Shown in pieces: positions 34,804 through 45,761 of a stretch of 64,000 bases of DNA (position 1 is its first letter; each line of letters opens with the position of its first letter). The position numbers and the translations under genes are program-made. The DNA comes from Salvia splendens. Its lineage: Eukaryota; Streptophyta; Magnoliopsida; Lamiales; Lamiaceae. Under the pieces are notes generated by a model. It was given only the letters and a program-made list of their open reading frames with translations, was not told the DNA's origin and made no database searches. The DNA lies in assembly GCF_004379255.2 (NCBI RefSeq), contig NC_056052.1:14850589-14914588 (forward strand), given 5' to 3'.

Positions 34804-35038
34804 CTCTCTCCATCTCAACTAAGTTGAGATATTATTCCTTTTTGGATGTCTCAACTAAGTTGAGTCATTTCTTTTTTTTGAAAAAAACTAAAACATCCAA
34901 TTGCTCTTACTTTATTCCATCACCTATTTACTCTCTCCTATTCACCTCTCCTACTTTATTCATCTCTCATACTTTTCAACACAATTTCTTAATCTCTGTG
35001 CCCATAAGTTTTGACTAACTTAGTTGGGACGGAGGGAA
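34804..35038. mobile_element. Stowaway MITE
   Basis: CTCTCTCCATCTCAACTAAG and CTTAGTTGGGACGGAGGGA are inverted copies. TA flanks both sides. The ORF-like frame inside (34824-35018) is low-complexity and not a gene. Confidence 0.85.
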
Positions 35039-35175
35039 TATTAGAGATTGTCTAAAGAGATGGATATGAGACACTACGGTGGATGACCTTATCTCACTTA
35101 TTTTATCTTTTCTCTTACTTTACTTTACTTTTTTTTCTTCACATATTTTATTCTTTCACTTACTTTATTTTATTA

Positions 35176-35390
35176 TTCTCTCCGTTCCACTCAAGACGTC
35201 CACATTTTTTAGTGTCATGGGTTTTAGGAGGAGTTGTTAGGTATAGTAAGTAGAGAGAAAAATGTAGTAGTTGAAAATATTTTAATGAGGAGAGATGAGA
35301 GAAAGATTTAATTCTAAATATAGAAAGTGGTCATCTTAAATGAAACAAACTAAAAATGTAAGGTTGGCATCTTAAGTGAGACGGATGGAG
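35176..35390. mobile_element. Stowaway MITE
   Basis: TTCTCTCCGTTCCACTCAAG and CTTAAGTGAGACGGATGGAG are inverted copies flanked by TA, 215 bp. Confidence 0.82.
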
Positions 35391-35516
35391 TATTATTTTG
35401 CTAAAACGAGTATAAAAAAGAAGCGACTCGGCTATAAAGGAATGGGGGAGTAGTTTGTCAATACTCGTATTTTAGATGGATTCACACTTATCAAAATGAT
35501 TAATAAAATTAAATTA

Positions 35517-35655
35517 CTCCCTCCGTCTCACAATTTTTTTTTATGGGCGTATGATATGGCACGAGAATTAAGATAAATTTGGTAAAGTAAGATAGAGGAG
35601 GAGAAAGATAGTTAAAGTAATGCTAGTGGATAATGTGACCTCCATTATTACTGCT
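35517..35655. mobile_element. truncated Stowaway MITE
   Basis: The left end CTCCCTCCGTCTCACA follows TA, and the interior (GGTAAAGTAAGATAGAGGAG) resembles that of the intact copy at 48581. The right end is missing where the next element begins. Confidence 0.65.
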
Positions 35656-35660
35656 CCCTC

Positions 35661-36292
35661 TAGGGCTGCTAAATCGTGAGAGTTGGATATTTATCAGGTC
35701 AACCCAACCGAAATCATCGTGTTCTTATCGGGTCCTAACCCAACGGGTTTGTGTCGGATTCGTGCGGATTTTTAGGTATCCAAAAAAAAAGTTAGCTCTC
35801 TGTTTAAGACAGTAAGTTACTATACAATATAGTTTGACACGACACTGATAACGACTAAAACATGATATTATATGATAAAATAAGATATTACAGAATAAAA
35901 ATAATTATTTTCTTGAATCAAAATAATAAAATTAAAGTATAATATTAAAGTATAGTAATATTAAATCTATACAAAATTAAATAATTAAATAATTATTTTT
36001 TAATAAAATTAAAGTATAATATTTTTTAATTTATAAAAAATGAATTACTACTAATTTAAATTAATAAAATTAAAGTATAATATTTTAATTAATTAAATTA
36101 AAGTATAATATTTTTTTAATTAATAAAAATAATTAAAATAATTCTTAACAGATAACCCAAATCCGACCCTAACTCGATCTAACTCATCTTCGAGTTCTTA
36201 TTGGGTTGACCCTACAAGGACCCAAATCTCGTCCGTATTCGTGTCGAGTTATTTACGTAAGATTTGTGTCAGATTAAAAATTACCAACCCTA
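35661..36292. mobile_element. hAT-like non-autonomous element (tentative)
   Basis: The ends TAGGGCTGCTAA and TTACCAACCCTA are imperfect inverted repeats, and the subterminal parts (GGTCAACCCAACC and GGGTTGACCC) are also complementary. The interior has an AT-rich array in which AATTAAAGTATAATATT recurs about five times (35930-36120). No clear 8-bp duplication, so the superfamily is uncertain. Confidence 0.5.
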
Positions 36293-36411
36293 ACCCCCTT
36301 CGTTCAATAAAAATATTTAAATTAATTATTAAACATAATTTTCTTAAATTTCATTTTAAAAGGAAATACCCCAAGTGATGTGATACTATAAGACAGTTGA
36401 TAGTTGACTAA

Positions 36412-36977
36412 GAGCATCCACAATAGGAGCGGCGCGCTGGCCACCCCGGAATCGCCGCTGCCCCGGCTGTCTATTGTAGGAAAAACGTCCGCCCTGACGC
36501 AGATGATTAGGAGGGGGCGGAAGCTCCATCGGCGAGTAGGCGGCTAGGACACGCCGGTGCGCGAGCGGCGCGCCTGCCTATTGTGGGTCCGCCCCAGCGC
36601 GGCGGTCGCCGGATTTCCTTTTTTTTCGTTTTCTTTTGATTTTTTGAGAGAATGCAGCAAATTGCAATGACGAAGAAGATGGGTTGATGAAGGAGACGAA
36701 GGAGATGGATTTTTTGATTTTTTATTTTATTTTCTGATTTCTTTTTTTTTAGTTTTCTGTTTTTTTTTTGTTTTGACTTAAAAAAGGAGCTGGGTTAATT
36801 CAATTAAAAATTTTATTCTAACTGAATTAAAATATATAAAAATAAAATAAAGTGAAATGTGATGGGGCTATTGGAAGTATCCACTATTGCTGCGGAGATT
36901 TTTTTTTTGGGCGCGAATAAATACGAACTAACAAAAAAAGTGATGGGGCTATTGGAAGGGTCTACTTGTGGATGGTA
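36412..36977. mobile_element. Tourist/PIF-Harbinger-like MITE, TSD TAA
   Basis: The ends GAGCATCCACAATAGG and CTTGTGGATGGTA are inverted repeats, flanked by TAA at 36409-36411 and 36978-36980, the 3-bp site of PIF/Harbinger elements. GTGATGGGGCTATTGGAAG occurs twice near the right end. The left half is GC-rich (GGCGCGC, CCGCCCC). It lies about 100-200 bp upstream of the likely first exon of the 37858 gene. Confidence 0.75.
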
Positions 36978-37099
36978 TAAGGAGTAGAACATTTAATATT
37001 TCTTGAATTTTGGGAAAAATAAAAGTATGGCGCGCATGTTTGGCAGCCGATTTATTTTATCTTACCAAACGTAATTAAAAAAAATAAAGAAATAAAAAT

Positions 37100-37244
37100 T
37101 ATTTGTCGCAGGAAAAACAGAGGACATTGCTATTTTTTCAAATCTCGCTTTTCGAAAATTCGTTGCAAAATTTTTCTCCGAAAGCAAAAAAATAGAAGAA
37201 AAGAAAAATCTGTGTTTTGTGGAGTGAATTAGTAGAATCAAAAG
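37100..37244 (+). other. probable 5' untranslated exon of the MUCI70-like gene
   Basis: A consensus donor (AAAG/GTAAGC) at 37244/37245 and an acceptor (CTACAG at 37788-37793) define an intron in the leader ahead of the ATG at 37858. Purine- and AT-rich leader sequence precedes the donor. The transcription start cannot be fixed. 37100 is a guess. Confidence 0.55.
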
Positions 37245-37857
37245 GTAAGCGTTAAACCCAAATTCTGCAAAAGTTAGTAGTTTATAAATAATTTGCGTTG
37301 GGATAGATGAAAGTGGGTCCAGATTTAATTTTTTAGTTCATAAACTGAGATTTAGTTTTCTAATTTGCGTCAGAAATATAACTAACTGCTCAAATCTATT
37401 TCCTGATTCGTTTATTGAGTGAGTAAGATCAAGTAATGGATTTCTGTTTATATTGATATTTTAATTTTTAAGTATGATATTTTGAGGTCGTGGTGATGTA
37501 AGTTTTCTGGTAATTTTCCAGTAAGGTGCAGTTCGCTTGAATCTGTTTATTGTATCGTGCGTAATAGATTGGGCGAATCGATTCAGTATTTGGGAATTGA
37601 TTCCGTTATAATTTCGAATTTAATAGGTAATCGAAACCGCATTGTTAACTTCTATTTTACGGATCAGTTGATTAAATTAGAGAGTGATCGTACTGTTAAA
37701 TTGCTTAGCGATTATAGATTTTGTTATGTTCATGTTGTTTTGTGGATTGGTGTGGTCAATTCTATTGGATACCTTGTTTGGTTTTCTCTACAGTAGATGA
37801 AGGAGAAAATTGAGAGATGGGAGAGATGAGAGTTGCATTTGGAGGCCTGGAGGTACA

Positions 37858-40800
37858 ATGACTGGAGGGTCATTGGGATTAAGACAGTCAGGAAGTTGTG
37901 GATCCTTGCAGCTACACGCACAGAATGGAGGGTTCCAGCTCCAAAATTTGTATCTGCCTCATAGGTCTTCGAAGACATGCCTTAACGGTTACAGGGAGAA
38001 GGAAACATTTCTCCCTGCTGCTTTCAGATATTTGAGTCGAAAGAAAGTTGCAATGCTGATATTGTCTGTGTTTGCACTCTTGGCTTTTTTGACAGGGTTT
38101 TTCACAGTCAATAAAGGTAGAGAAAATGTTTTCTTAGTTATCTTCGTTTACTCTTTCTATCTCACACAGTTTCCAGTTATATGGTTAGTTACGTATTAGT
38201 CATAAATTAGTATAGGGCGCGAAATTGTTTTCCTAGTGTATTCCCCTAATTAACACAGTGTCATATGTTTTAATGCATTTATATCTGATTCTCCCATTTA
38301 TTCAATTTTGAGAAACAAATCAGAAATTATATTTTTGTATCTGGTAACTTCCATCCTGTTTCTCTTCCTTTTTATGTGGGCACTTCATATATGTATGATT
38401 TGATTTTTTGTTTACAGAGGATGATTTCGAGAGCATTGGTTTGCCTTTTGATGCCAGATATCTTAAAAATTCTTATGTTGCGCCGTGGCTATTACCTGGA
38501 AAAGGAGCATTCACATATAATAGTTATTCTATGACACACACAGTTTTTGTATGTAATGTTAGCACCAATTGGAGTACTACTCTCTATAATGCTTCAGCTA
38601 CAAGTGATTCCTCCAGCTCAGTTACTGTTTTTACTAATCCATGCAAAAACTTTGCATTTCCACCCCCTCCTCCTGGTGATACAAGGCGGATTGGACCACG
38701 CCGTAAGTTTTTAACCTTTTGTTTTGTCTTTGCATATTTGCTATTATAAAAGCTTAATTGGGTTCTGTTGTCAGTGTAGTTGGAAACAAATAGATTAATT
38801 TTTAAAATATAGAGGGTGATTCAAGGGACATATGTGAAAGCTTGAAACTAAATTGGGTTCAAAATATGTGTGTCAAAGGACTCTTTGTTTTCCAATGCCA
38901 TATCACTTAAGACTGGATTATCATTTTTGTAACTAGTATGTCCTCCGCTTGTAGTGTTAAATATTTTTGAATAAAAATTAATTATGTTACTTATATCCAA
39001 CCCCATCCCCCTGGAAAAAAGAAACAATTAAATTGCTATGAGAATAAAATTTCTTAGCCAATTGAATCCGAAAATGTTCAGGGGCTTATGCAGTGTTGTC
39101 AAAATGTCGTTCGGGTCGCCCGGGTCGCCTGGGTGGAGACCATCACCGCCCCAACATGGGTGGGTTGATCGAGATACAGGGTCGCCGTTGGGTCGAGTGG
39201 GTCGCCTGGGTCGCCCTAAACATATGCTATCTCTGATTTTCTCAAATCTCTCACATGTTTTCTTACTCTCTGAATCACAATTCTCTATATATATGCATGC
39301 ACCACATCAAACTTTTCAAACCTACTTTCTACCCTTTAAAATTCGGCCTCTTCACTCCTAAACAAATAAACAATTCAAAGATCTTTTGCTGCCACCCTTC
39401 ATATATTCCTTTGTTTTGATATTTTCAGACAATGGTATCAATTATTTATTGTGTTATGACTTATGAATTGTTTTGATATTTTGATCATTTCTATTTTCCA
39501 CTTTATCTCTATTCACATGAATTGCGTCTACATTTATATTATTTGATATATTATAAACATTAGAGTAATATATTTATTTTATTTAATATTAAAAGGCAAA
39601 ACAATTAGCCTAGATTTGTGGGTCTCTTGACCCAGTCGACCCGCGACCCGAATTTTTACCTCATCGACCCGATGCGCCCCGTGACCCTAACAACACTGGG
39701 CTTATGTTCTTATTTTTTGTTGTGTAACATGTTTTATGTAAACGATCATTCATATTTGCCTAAGTTTAATTAACTCGATCTTTGTTTGTGTCCTCAGCAT
39801 GCCCGGTATGCTATGTTCCTATGGAGCAGGCCATTGCTTGTATGCCGAAATTTCCATCACCATCTCCTGTTCTTCATCGTTTAACTTATTTTTCGGAGGA
39901 GAATTCACTGAAAACACAACCAAATGGAGGCTCTGAGTTTGGTGGTTATCCTTCTTTAAAACAGAGGAATGAATCTTTTGAGATTAAAGAGTCTATGACT
40001 GTTCACTGTGGGTAGGTATACTTTCCTTTTCCCTCCATGTGGTGTGTGCCTGTTTCTATATTATTATGTCTTTCTTGCGTTATTTATTTATTTATACGTT
40101 CTGCATTGATTTTAACAGCTTTGTCAAGGGATGCAGACCTGGTTATAAGACTGCATTTGACATTGATGTGGCTGACCTTGAGTTGTTGGAGCAGTTCCAC
40201 GAGGTCATTGTTGCCTCTGCTATATTTGGTACAGCTGCACATAAGCTAAAATTTCAAATTCAAGATTTCTCTTTCAGGTTCTAGAATGCATTTGAGAAAT
40301 ATCACTGCGTAACAGTGATCTGCCTGGATGTATCTGTTTTATTAATATTTTCCATTGATATATCTTGTTTGTGTATACAGGAAACTATGATGTAATTCAG
40401 CAACCAAGTAATATTGGTGAAATTGCGAAAAGAAATGTTCCTTTTTTTATGTTCATTGATGAAGAGACCGAAACATATATGAAAAATATGAGCACCTTGG
40501 GCAGTGACAAGATGGTCGGACTATGGAGGGTTATAGTTGTACACAATGTTCCTTACACCGACTCCAGAAGAAATGGAAAGGTCTGTTTTTTTTGTTATCC
40601 CCCCTAGCTCTGCACTGGATGAACAAAACTGTATATTGGTTTGTGGATGACTCAATCTGAACTATTGTTGTTGGGTGGTAAATGAATACTATGAATACAT
40701 GATGATTGTGATAGGTTCCAAAGCTCTTGTTGCATAGACTGCTACCAAAAACCCGATACTCAATCTGGATTGATGGAAAGCTTAAGCTTGTCGTGGATCC

Positions 40801-42468
40801 ATATCAGGTTCTTGAGAGGTATCTTTTATGATTTCTCTATCAGAATCTATTAAACTACTATTTTTTCAATTCAAGTGGTGAATGATTCAATACATGCATC
40901 ATTCTTGCTCTACTACCCCTCCTGTCCACCCTCGCCAGGTTCTTGTGGCGCCATAATGCTACTTATGCTATATCAAGGCACTATAGACGTTTTGACGTGT
41001 TTGAAGAAGCTGAAGCAAATAAAGCTGGGTTGAAATATGACAATACTTCTATTGATCGTCAAATTGAGTTTTATAAAAGGGAGGGTTTGACACCATACAC
41101 AACTGCTAAGCTTCCTATAACTAGTGGTATGCTTGTGACCACCACCTTATATGTTTATGTTTTGCACTCTTCGTGTATCATTAACTGATGAGAAATAGAA
41201 CTTCTTCAGATGTACCTGAAGGATGCGTGATAATAAGAGAACATGTCCCCATCACAAATCTTCTTAGCTGTCTGTGGTTCAATGAAGTTGATAGGTTCAC
41301 TTCCAGGGATCAGCTGAGCTTTTCAACTGTGAGGGACAAAGTCGCGGCCAAGGTTAACTGGGGCGTCAATATGTTTCTAGATTGCGAAAGACGCAATTTT
41401 GTAATACAGGTAGCCTTTGTACTCTCACCAAACAGAAGCATCTTGACATATTTTATGCATCTTCTTATGGAGGGGAAGAAAGTTCTGTATTTACTGTGAG
41501 AGTAGTAATGTTAGAAAATGTACATCAAAGAGGGGTAAAATTCTGGATGAATAGAGGATTGTGCTAGGGTAGGGAGAGCTGGAACACCAATTTTGGTCAA
41601 TTAATTAGAACTGTTGAATAATATGATAACAGTACATGCACTCTTTTTATATGGGGGAGTTGGCTTTTTGTTATATTAAAATCACAGTTGTCAAAGTAAA
41701 CAGATCTTCGGAGTAATGTGGAAATTGTCTGCGGTTTAGTTGTGGTGGCGAAGGGCTGGAATACCATTTCTTCAACAATTAGTTTGGAGTCTTTGGACTG
41801 TTGAGTTGATGAGATCAAAACTTATTTGCTGTTTTCATATATAAAGTCAGTTTTGGACCGAACTTGCATCTTGCCATTTTTTAGTTGGACTATTTGAATG
41901 AGAGGAATGGGGTGTGTTATATTGCTAACTTTTCTTAAATTGATAACTTCCTAACTCATCAACGTAGTGTATTAAAAATGTCAACATGATCACATTAAAA
42001 TGTTAACACTTATTTGTGTTGACATTTAAATATAATGTCAACACAATGTATTAAAATATCAACTTAAGTTTATGTTGACATTTCAGTATCGTCGTGTTCA
42101 CATTTTTAATACACTACGTTGATGAGTTAGCAATTTAAGAAAAGTTAGGAACAATCACACCCCTTGAATGAGGTGTGTTAGGTTGAGCTCATATTGCTTC
42201 TCCAGTAGTTTTGCATCAATCTTCATTAATTTGAGCATGTTTGTCTGGTTGTTAACAGGCATATCACAGAGATCTGTTGGAGCAAAGAGCGCATCTGGCT
42301 CTTTTAAGACCTCGACGACCTCCTCCTCGACCGCTTCCTCATCCTCCAACTATACCTCGCGATAAAGGCCTACCTAAAAAAGGTGTTGGCCGGCATGGAA
42401 AAGCCAAGAGACCTGGTTCGAGGAGGCGACGCAGGAATCCCAAAACTAGGGAAATTTTCTTCGATTGA
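37858..42468 (+). CDS. MUCI70: MUCI70/TOD1-family (DUF616) glycosyltransferase-like protein, 589 aa
   Basis: Coding exons, each with GT..AG borders and conserved phase: 37858-38116, 38418-38702, 39798-40011, 40119-40228, 40381-40580, 40715-40818, 40939-41126, 41210-41409, 42259-42468. They sum to 1770 nt with no internal stop. The protein has a short cytosolic N-terminus (GGSLGLRQSGSCGSL), one membrane anchor at about residues 64-83, then a lumenal domain with the family's features: PCPVCYVPMEQA, YPSLKQRNESF, ESMTVHCGFVKG, ASAIFGNYDVIQQP, FFMFIDEET, RRNGKVPKLLLHRLLP, WIDGKLKLVVDPYQ, LWRHNATYAISRHYRRFDVF, WFNEVDRFTSRDQLSF, CERRNF. The C-terminus is Pro- then Arg/Lys-rich. From knowledge of the family, Arabidopsis MUCI70 is a probable Golgi hexosyltransferase needed for seed mucilage, of similar length. 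The catalytic activity itself is inferred. Introns 3 and 9 of this set (the leader intron counted first) hold transposons. Confidence 0.92.
39091..39698. mobile_element. non-autonomous hAT element in an intron, 8-bp TSD GGCTTATG
   Basis: GGCTTATG occurs at 39083-39090 and 39699-39706. The ends CAGTGTTGTCA and TAACAACACTG are 11-bp inverted repeats with one mismatch. Both subterminal regions are rich in GGGTCG/CGACCC words (left GGGTCGCC, right CGACCCGCGACCC). 608 bp, no transposase. It lies in the intron between coding exons 2 and 3 of the MUCI70-like gene and leaves the splice sites untouched. Confidence 0.9.
41903..42163. mobile_element. foldback MITE in the last intron, 9-bp flanking repeat TTGAATGAG
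   Basis: The two halves are inverted copies over most of the 261 bp (left CTAACTCATCAACGTAGTGT, right its complement), with GGGGTGTG near both tips. TTGAATGAG flanks the element (41894-41902 and 42164-42172). A 9-bp duplication and long inverted repeats suggest a MULE-derived MITE. It lies between coding exons 8 and 9 of the gene. Confidence 0.75.
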
Positions 42469-43097
42469 TTCGTGTTTACTAGAGACGAGAAATTGTATAG
42501 TGTTTTTGGTCAGTTATTCGGCGTGGATTGGATATAGATACTTTTAGCACACAGCCTTGCGAGAAATTTTGCTCCGACATTGTTAGAATTCTTAAACATA
42601 TTTGTTAAGTACTATTTTGCCAATAATTTTAGCTGAATTGTTTAATATTTCGTTTTCATTTTATGAGGCTCCAACAGCTATCTCCAAATATACTTGGTAT
42701 TTATAGGTAAACTAGGACTGAACTTGCAGCTTTACATTACTTTACTAACCTCTTTATTTACAAACGAAGGATGAACTTATTCAGTATATAGATTCTTTGA
42801 TCAAACTATATAGATTCTCTGGGAAGTTTAGGGGTGTAAATTATTTGATCAAAATAGGTTAATTTCATTGTTGGTTGTGAATTGTATTTGAATATATGCC
42901 ATCAATAAAAAAATTTAGCTGAAAGCATAAGTTTAACTCCAGCAGGTCAATTTTTCTACGTACTTTAATCTAGTTTTCGTAGGTATATTTGTTCAATTTT
43001 AGCTACCATTGTTGAATAGGGAAACACATTGAACGTTATAAGATCATAAATTTGGTTGAGAAGTTTTACGTCTAAGATCATCTTCAACTATTTATAT
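42469..43097. other. 3' flank of the MUCI70-like gene
   Basis: This presumably includes the 3' untranslated region. No unambiguous polyadenylation signal was chosen. AT-rich, no ORF, no repeat termini. Confidence 0.5.
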
Positions 43098-43227
43098 TAA
43101 ATTTAAATTTGTTTTAATATAAATATCATAGTGGTGATTCTACATTTCTACTTCACTAACCCAAAATTTAAATTTATTTTAATATAAATATCATAGTGGT
43201 GATTCTACATTTCTACTTCACTAACCC
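43098..43227. repeat. 65-bp direct duplication
   Basis: Two nearly identical 65-bp units (43098-43162 and 43163-43227), each with TTTTAATATAAATATCATAG and ACATTTCTACTTCACTAACC. Confidence 0.88.
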
Positions 43228-43305
43228 AACAATACTTTACCAATAATTTACATAAAAATATATAATATGATAATAAGATTTACTTATTATTGTAATACAC
43301 TATAA

Positions 43306-44124
43306 TAGGGGTGGCAAAATGGGTAACGGGTAACGAGTAATTCACATTTCGACCCGATATCCGCCGGATATCGGGTACCGCTACCCGGAGATAATGGGAA
43401 ATGGGACGGAATCAGATAGTGTGTTTTAGAGTTTTGCTGGTAGCGGGTGTGCGGGTATACCCGTTAGTCCCGATAATACCCGATATTATTAGTATTAGTT
43501 ATATACAATCTTTTAATACTTTATAGAATCTAAGAGTTCTTTTGAAATATTTTTATATTCTAACAAATATACAGTTGAAAACTCACCAGAACTAGCTATA
43601 GAGTTTCCCGTCACTTTTATTCCTAATCTATTCAAAGCTTACCATCAAAGTTAATAAAGTAAATTAGAAAACACTTTCGGGTATTAGAATTTCCAAATTA
43701 TATATTTTAGTTAATTAGGACTCCCTCCGCCCCATAATAGATGACACACTTGGGTAATGACATGAGATTTTAGGAGATATTGTTTTGTGTGTTGAGTGGA
43801 GAGAGAAAATAGTAGTATATATATATTAATGTGAGAAAGAACTTTTCCAAAAAAAGGAAATGTGACATCTTTTGTGAGACAAACTAAAAAGAAAAGTGTA
43901 ACATCTATTATGGGACGGAGGGAGTAACAAATATTTTATGTCTTATAAATTTATTCTCTTATACATTTATTTGCGGGTCGGGTACCGGATACCCGACACG
44001 GGTATCGGGTAATCCCCATATGTTGCGGGGCGGATATTAGGACAACAAATTTGGTTGAAATCAGGTACGTGTACCCGACATGTCGGGTGTGGGTACCCTT
44101 GGTTAACCCATTTCGCTACCCCTA
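43306..44124. mobile_element. hAT-like element (TAGGGGTGGCAAAATGGGT type), with nested Stowaway
   Basis: Left TAGGGGTGGCAAAATGGGTA and right ACCCATTTCGCTACCCCTA are inverted repeats. Subterminal regions are full of GGGTA/TACCC words, for example GGGTACCG and CGGGTACCGGATACC. A Stowaway MITE interrupts it at 43721-43924. I could not find a convincing 8-bp duplication. Confidence 0.65.
43721..43924. mobile_element. Stowaway MITE nested in the hAT-like element
   Basis: CTCCCTCCGCCCCATAATAG and CTATTATGGGACGGAGGGAG are inverted copies, 204 bp. TA remains only on the right flank. Confidence 0.85.
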
Positions 44125-44802
44125 CCCTATATGTCCCATAATCCCATTAGTTTGAGCAATTTTGTGTGATTTTCTTATTCTCTATAATCTATATGTCCCA
44201 TAAAGCAAATATCATTTTTAAGACGCCTTTATTACTCACATAATTTTATTTTTAACTAATTATCTATATCTTTCATACGACAATTTGAACTCTAGTTATT
44301 TTAACAAAAGATTATGACATAAATAATGGGATTGAGGGTGTGCTTTTCTAGTTAAGATGCCCTTAAAACATAGTACTATAATTTGACGATGAGGGTTGTC
44401 TTTGATTTGTCACGCTCATTGAATTGTCTACCAAAATTTTCTCATTGCTAATTATGTTTTCAGCCAAATTATGTGAATGTGTGTATTTTAGATTTAGTAC
44501 ATTTATTTCTTCAAATGAATGTACATAATTACGTGCTTGCATGTTATTACGTTAAATTTAATATACTAAAAAGTCTGATGTGCTCCAAATCTCCAATCCT
44601 ATTTCAAAGTCCCGATTCAAGTTTAATTAAATAATAAGTAATTAACAATACATCATTCTTGATATGATCAAAATGAAATAATGATGAAATAGAATAAAGA
44701 TTGAAATACATAATGATAGGAATAAATGATAATTTTTCATTCACTTCTTGTGTTTGCTAGGTGCAATGAATACAAAGGGAATGAAATCTATACATACATA
44801 CA
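44125..44802. other. AT-rich intergenic stretch, nothing recognised
   Basis: No gene, terminal repeat or RNA was seen between the hAT-like element and the Helitron. Confidence 0.55.
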
Positions 44803-45085
44803 TCTATATAAAATGTGAGTTTTGGTCTTCTTTTGAAATACTTATAAATTATAGGACGGATTTTAATATTTATAAACTATGTCACAATCAATATAGAGAA
44901 TGAAGATTAAATGAGTGAAATTATATCATTTAACTGCAGCCAGTAATGCAAAATATATGTATAGCATTGTAGTTAATATGTAAGAATGATGAGGATTAAA
45001 ACTCATATTAATTGGCCGTTACTTTTTTTTAGTAACTCGGCATTCAATCCGCAAATAGTACGTAACAAATTTCCATTATTAAATA

Positions 45086-45288
45086 CTCCCTCCGTCTTAT
45101 TAAAGATGACTCATTTTCTTTTTTGGTTTGTCCAAATCAAGATGACCCATTATATAAATGGAAACACATTTTATCTTTACTTTATTCACCATCTCTTATT
45201 TTCATCTCTCCACTTAACATACAAAATAAAGTTGCATAAAATCTGCTGCCGCCCAAGGAAGGGGTCATCTTCCTTGGGACGGAGGGAG
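45086..45288. mobile_element. Stowaway MITE nested in the Helitron
   Basis: CTCCCTCCGTCTTATTAAAG and CTTCCTTGGGACGGAGGGAG form the inverted ends, with TA on both sides, 203 bp. Confidence 0.85.
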
Positions 45289-45703
45289 TATAAGAATAGT
45301 AACTTAAAATATTATATTAATATTAAAAATATATGATTAAAGGATCTCTAAATGTGTGATTAAGGTTAAAAACGTGTGATTAAAGGGCCTTTAAATTAAA
45401 TTTGCAGTTCACCATATGCAAGGTCAAAATATTTTCTGAAGTATCAATTATTTATTTAAATTACTCCATAATAAATGACATTAGGATAACTGCAAATAAA
45501 TAAGATTGAGAAGAATGCCAAAAGTTATTACATTTTCTATAAATTTGAATTCCTTTAATCAAAGGCATGTCTACATTGTGTGTCATCGTCTCTAGGATAT
45601 ATGATTTTTAATTTAATATTTACATTAGCTTATGATTGATTTATTTTTTATATTGAAGATCTTCATATTTCTTTGCAATATTATGTAACCTATATTTTTG
45701 CAG

Positions 45704-45761
45704 CAAAGTGGCATGCTGCTAGAAAACGAAAGAAGAGATTAGAAGAGGAAAAGAGCAATAT
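45704..45761 (+). pseudogene. exon-like fragment inside the Helitron (possible captured exon)
   Basis: A 58-bp segment lies between a good acceptor (ATATTTTTGCAG) and a consensus donor (GTAAGT). One frame is open and reads KWHAARKRKKRLEEEKSN, a basic then acidic helical-looking peptide. Composition stands out against the AT-rich surroundings. The parent gene is not recognised. Confidence 0.35.

Noticed and set aside
34824..35018. 64-codon frame rich in Phe, Ser and Thr
   Set aside because: It is contained entirely in a Stowaway MITE.
37557..37796. 79-codon frame upstream of the MUCI70-like start
   Set aside because: It falls in the leader intron and ends at the splice acceptor. No family features.
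39038..39361. 107-codon frame with GSPGWRPSPP
   Set aside because: It spans the end of a hAT element with GGGTCG words inside an intron. Not a gene.
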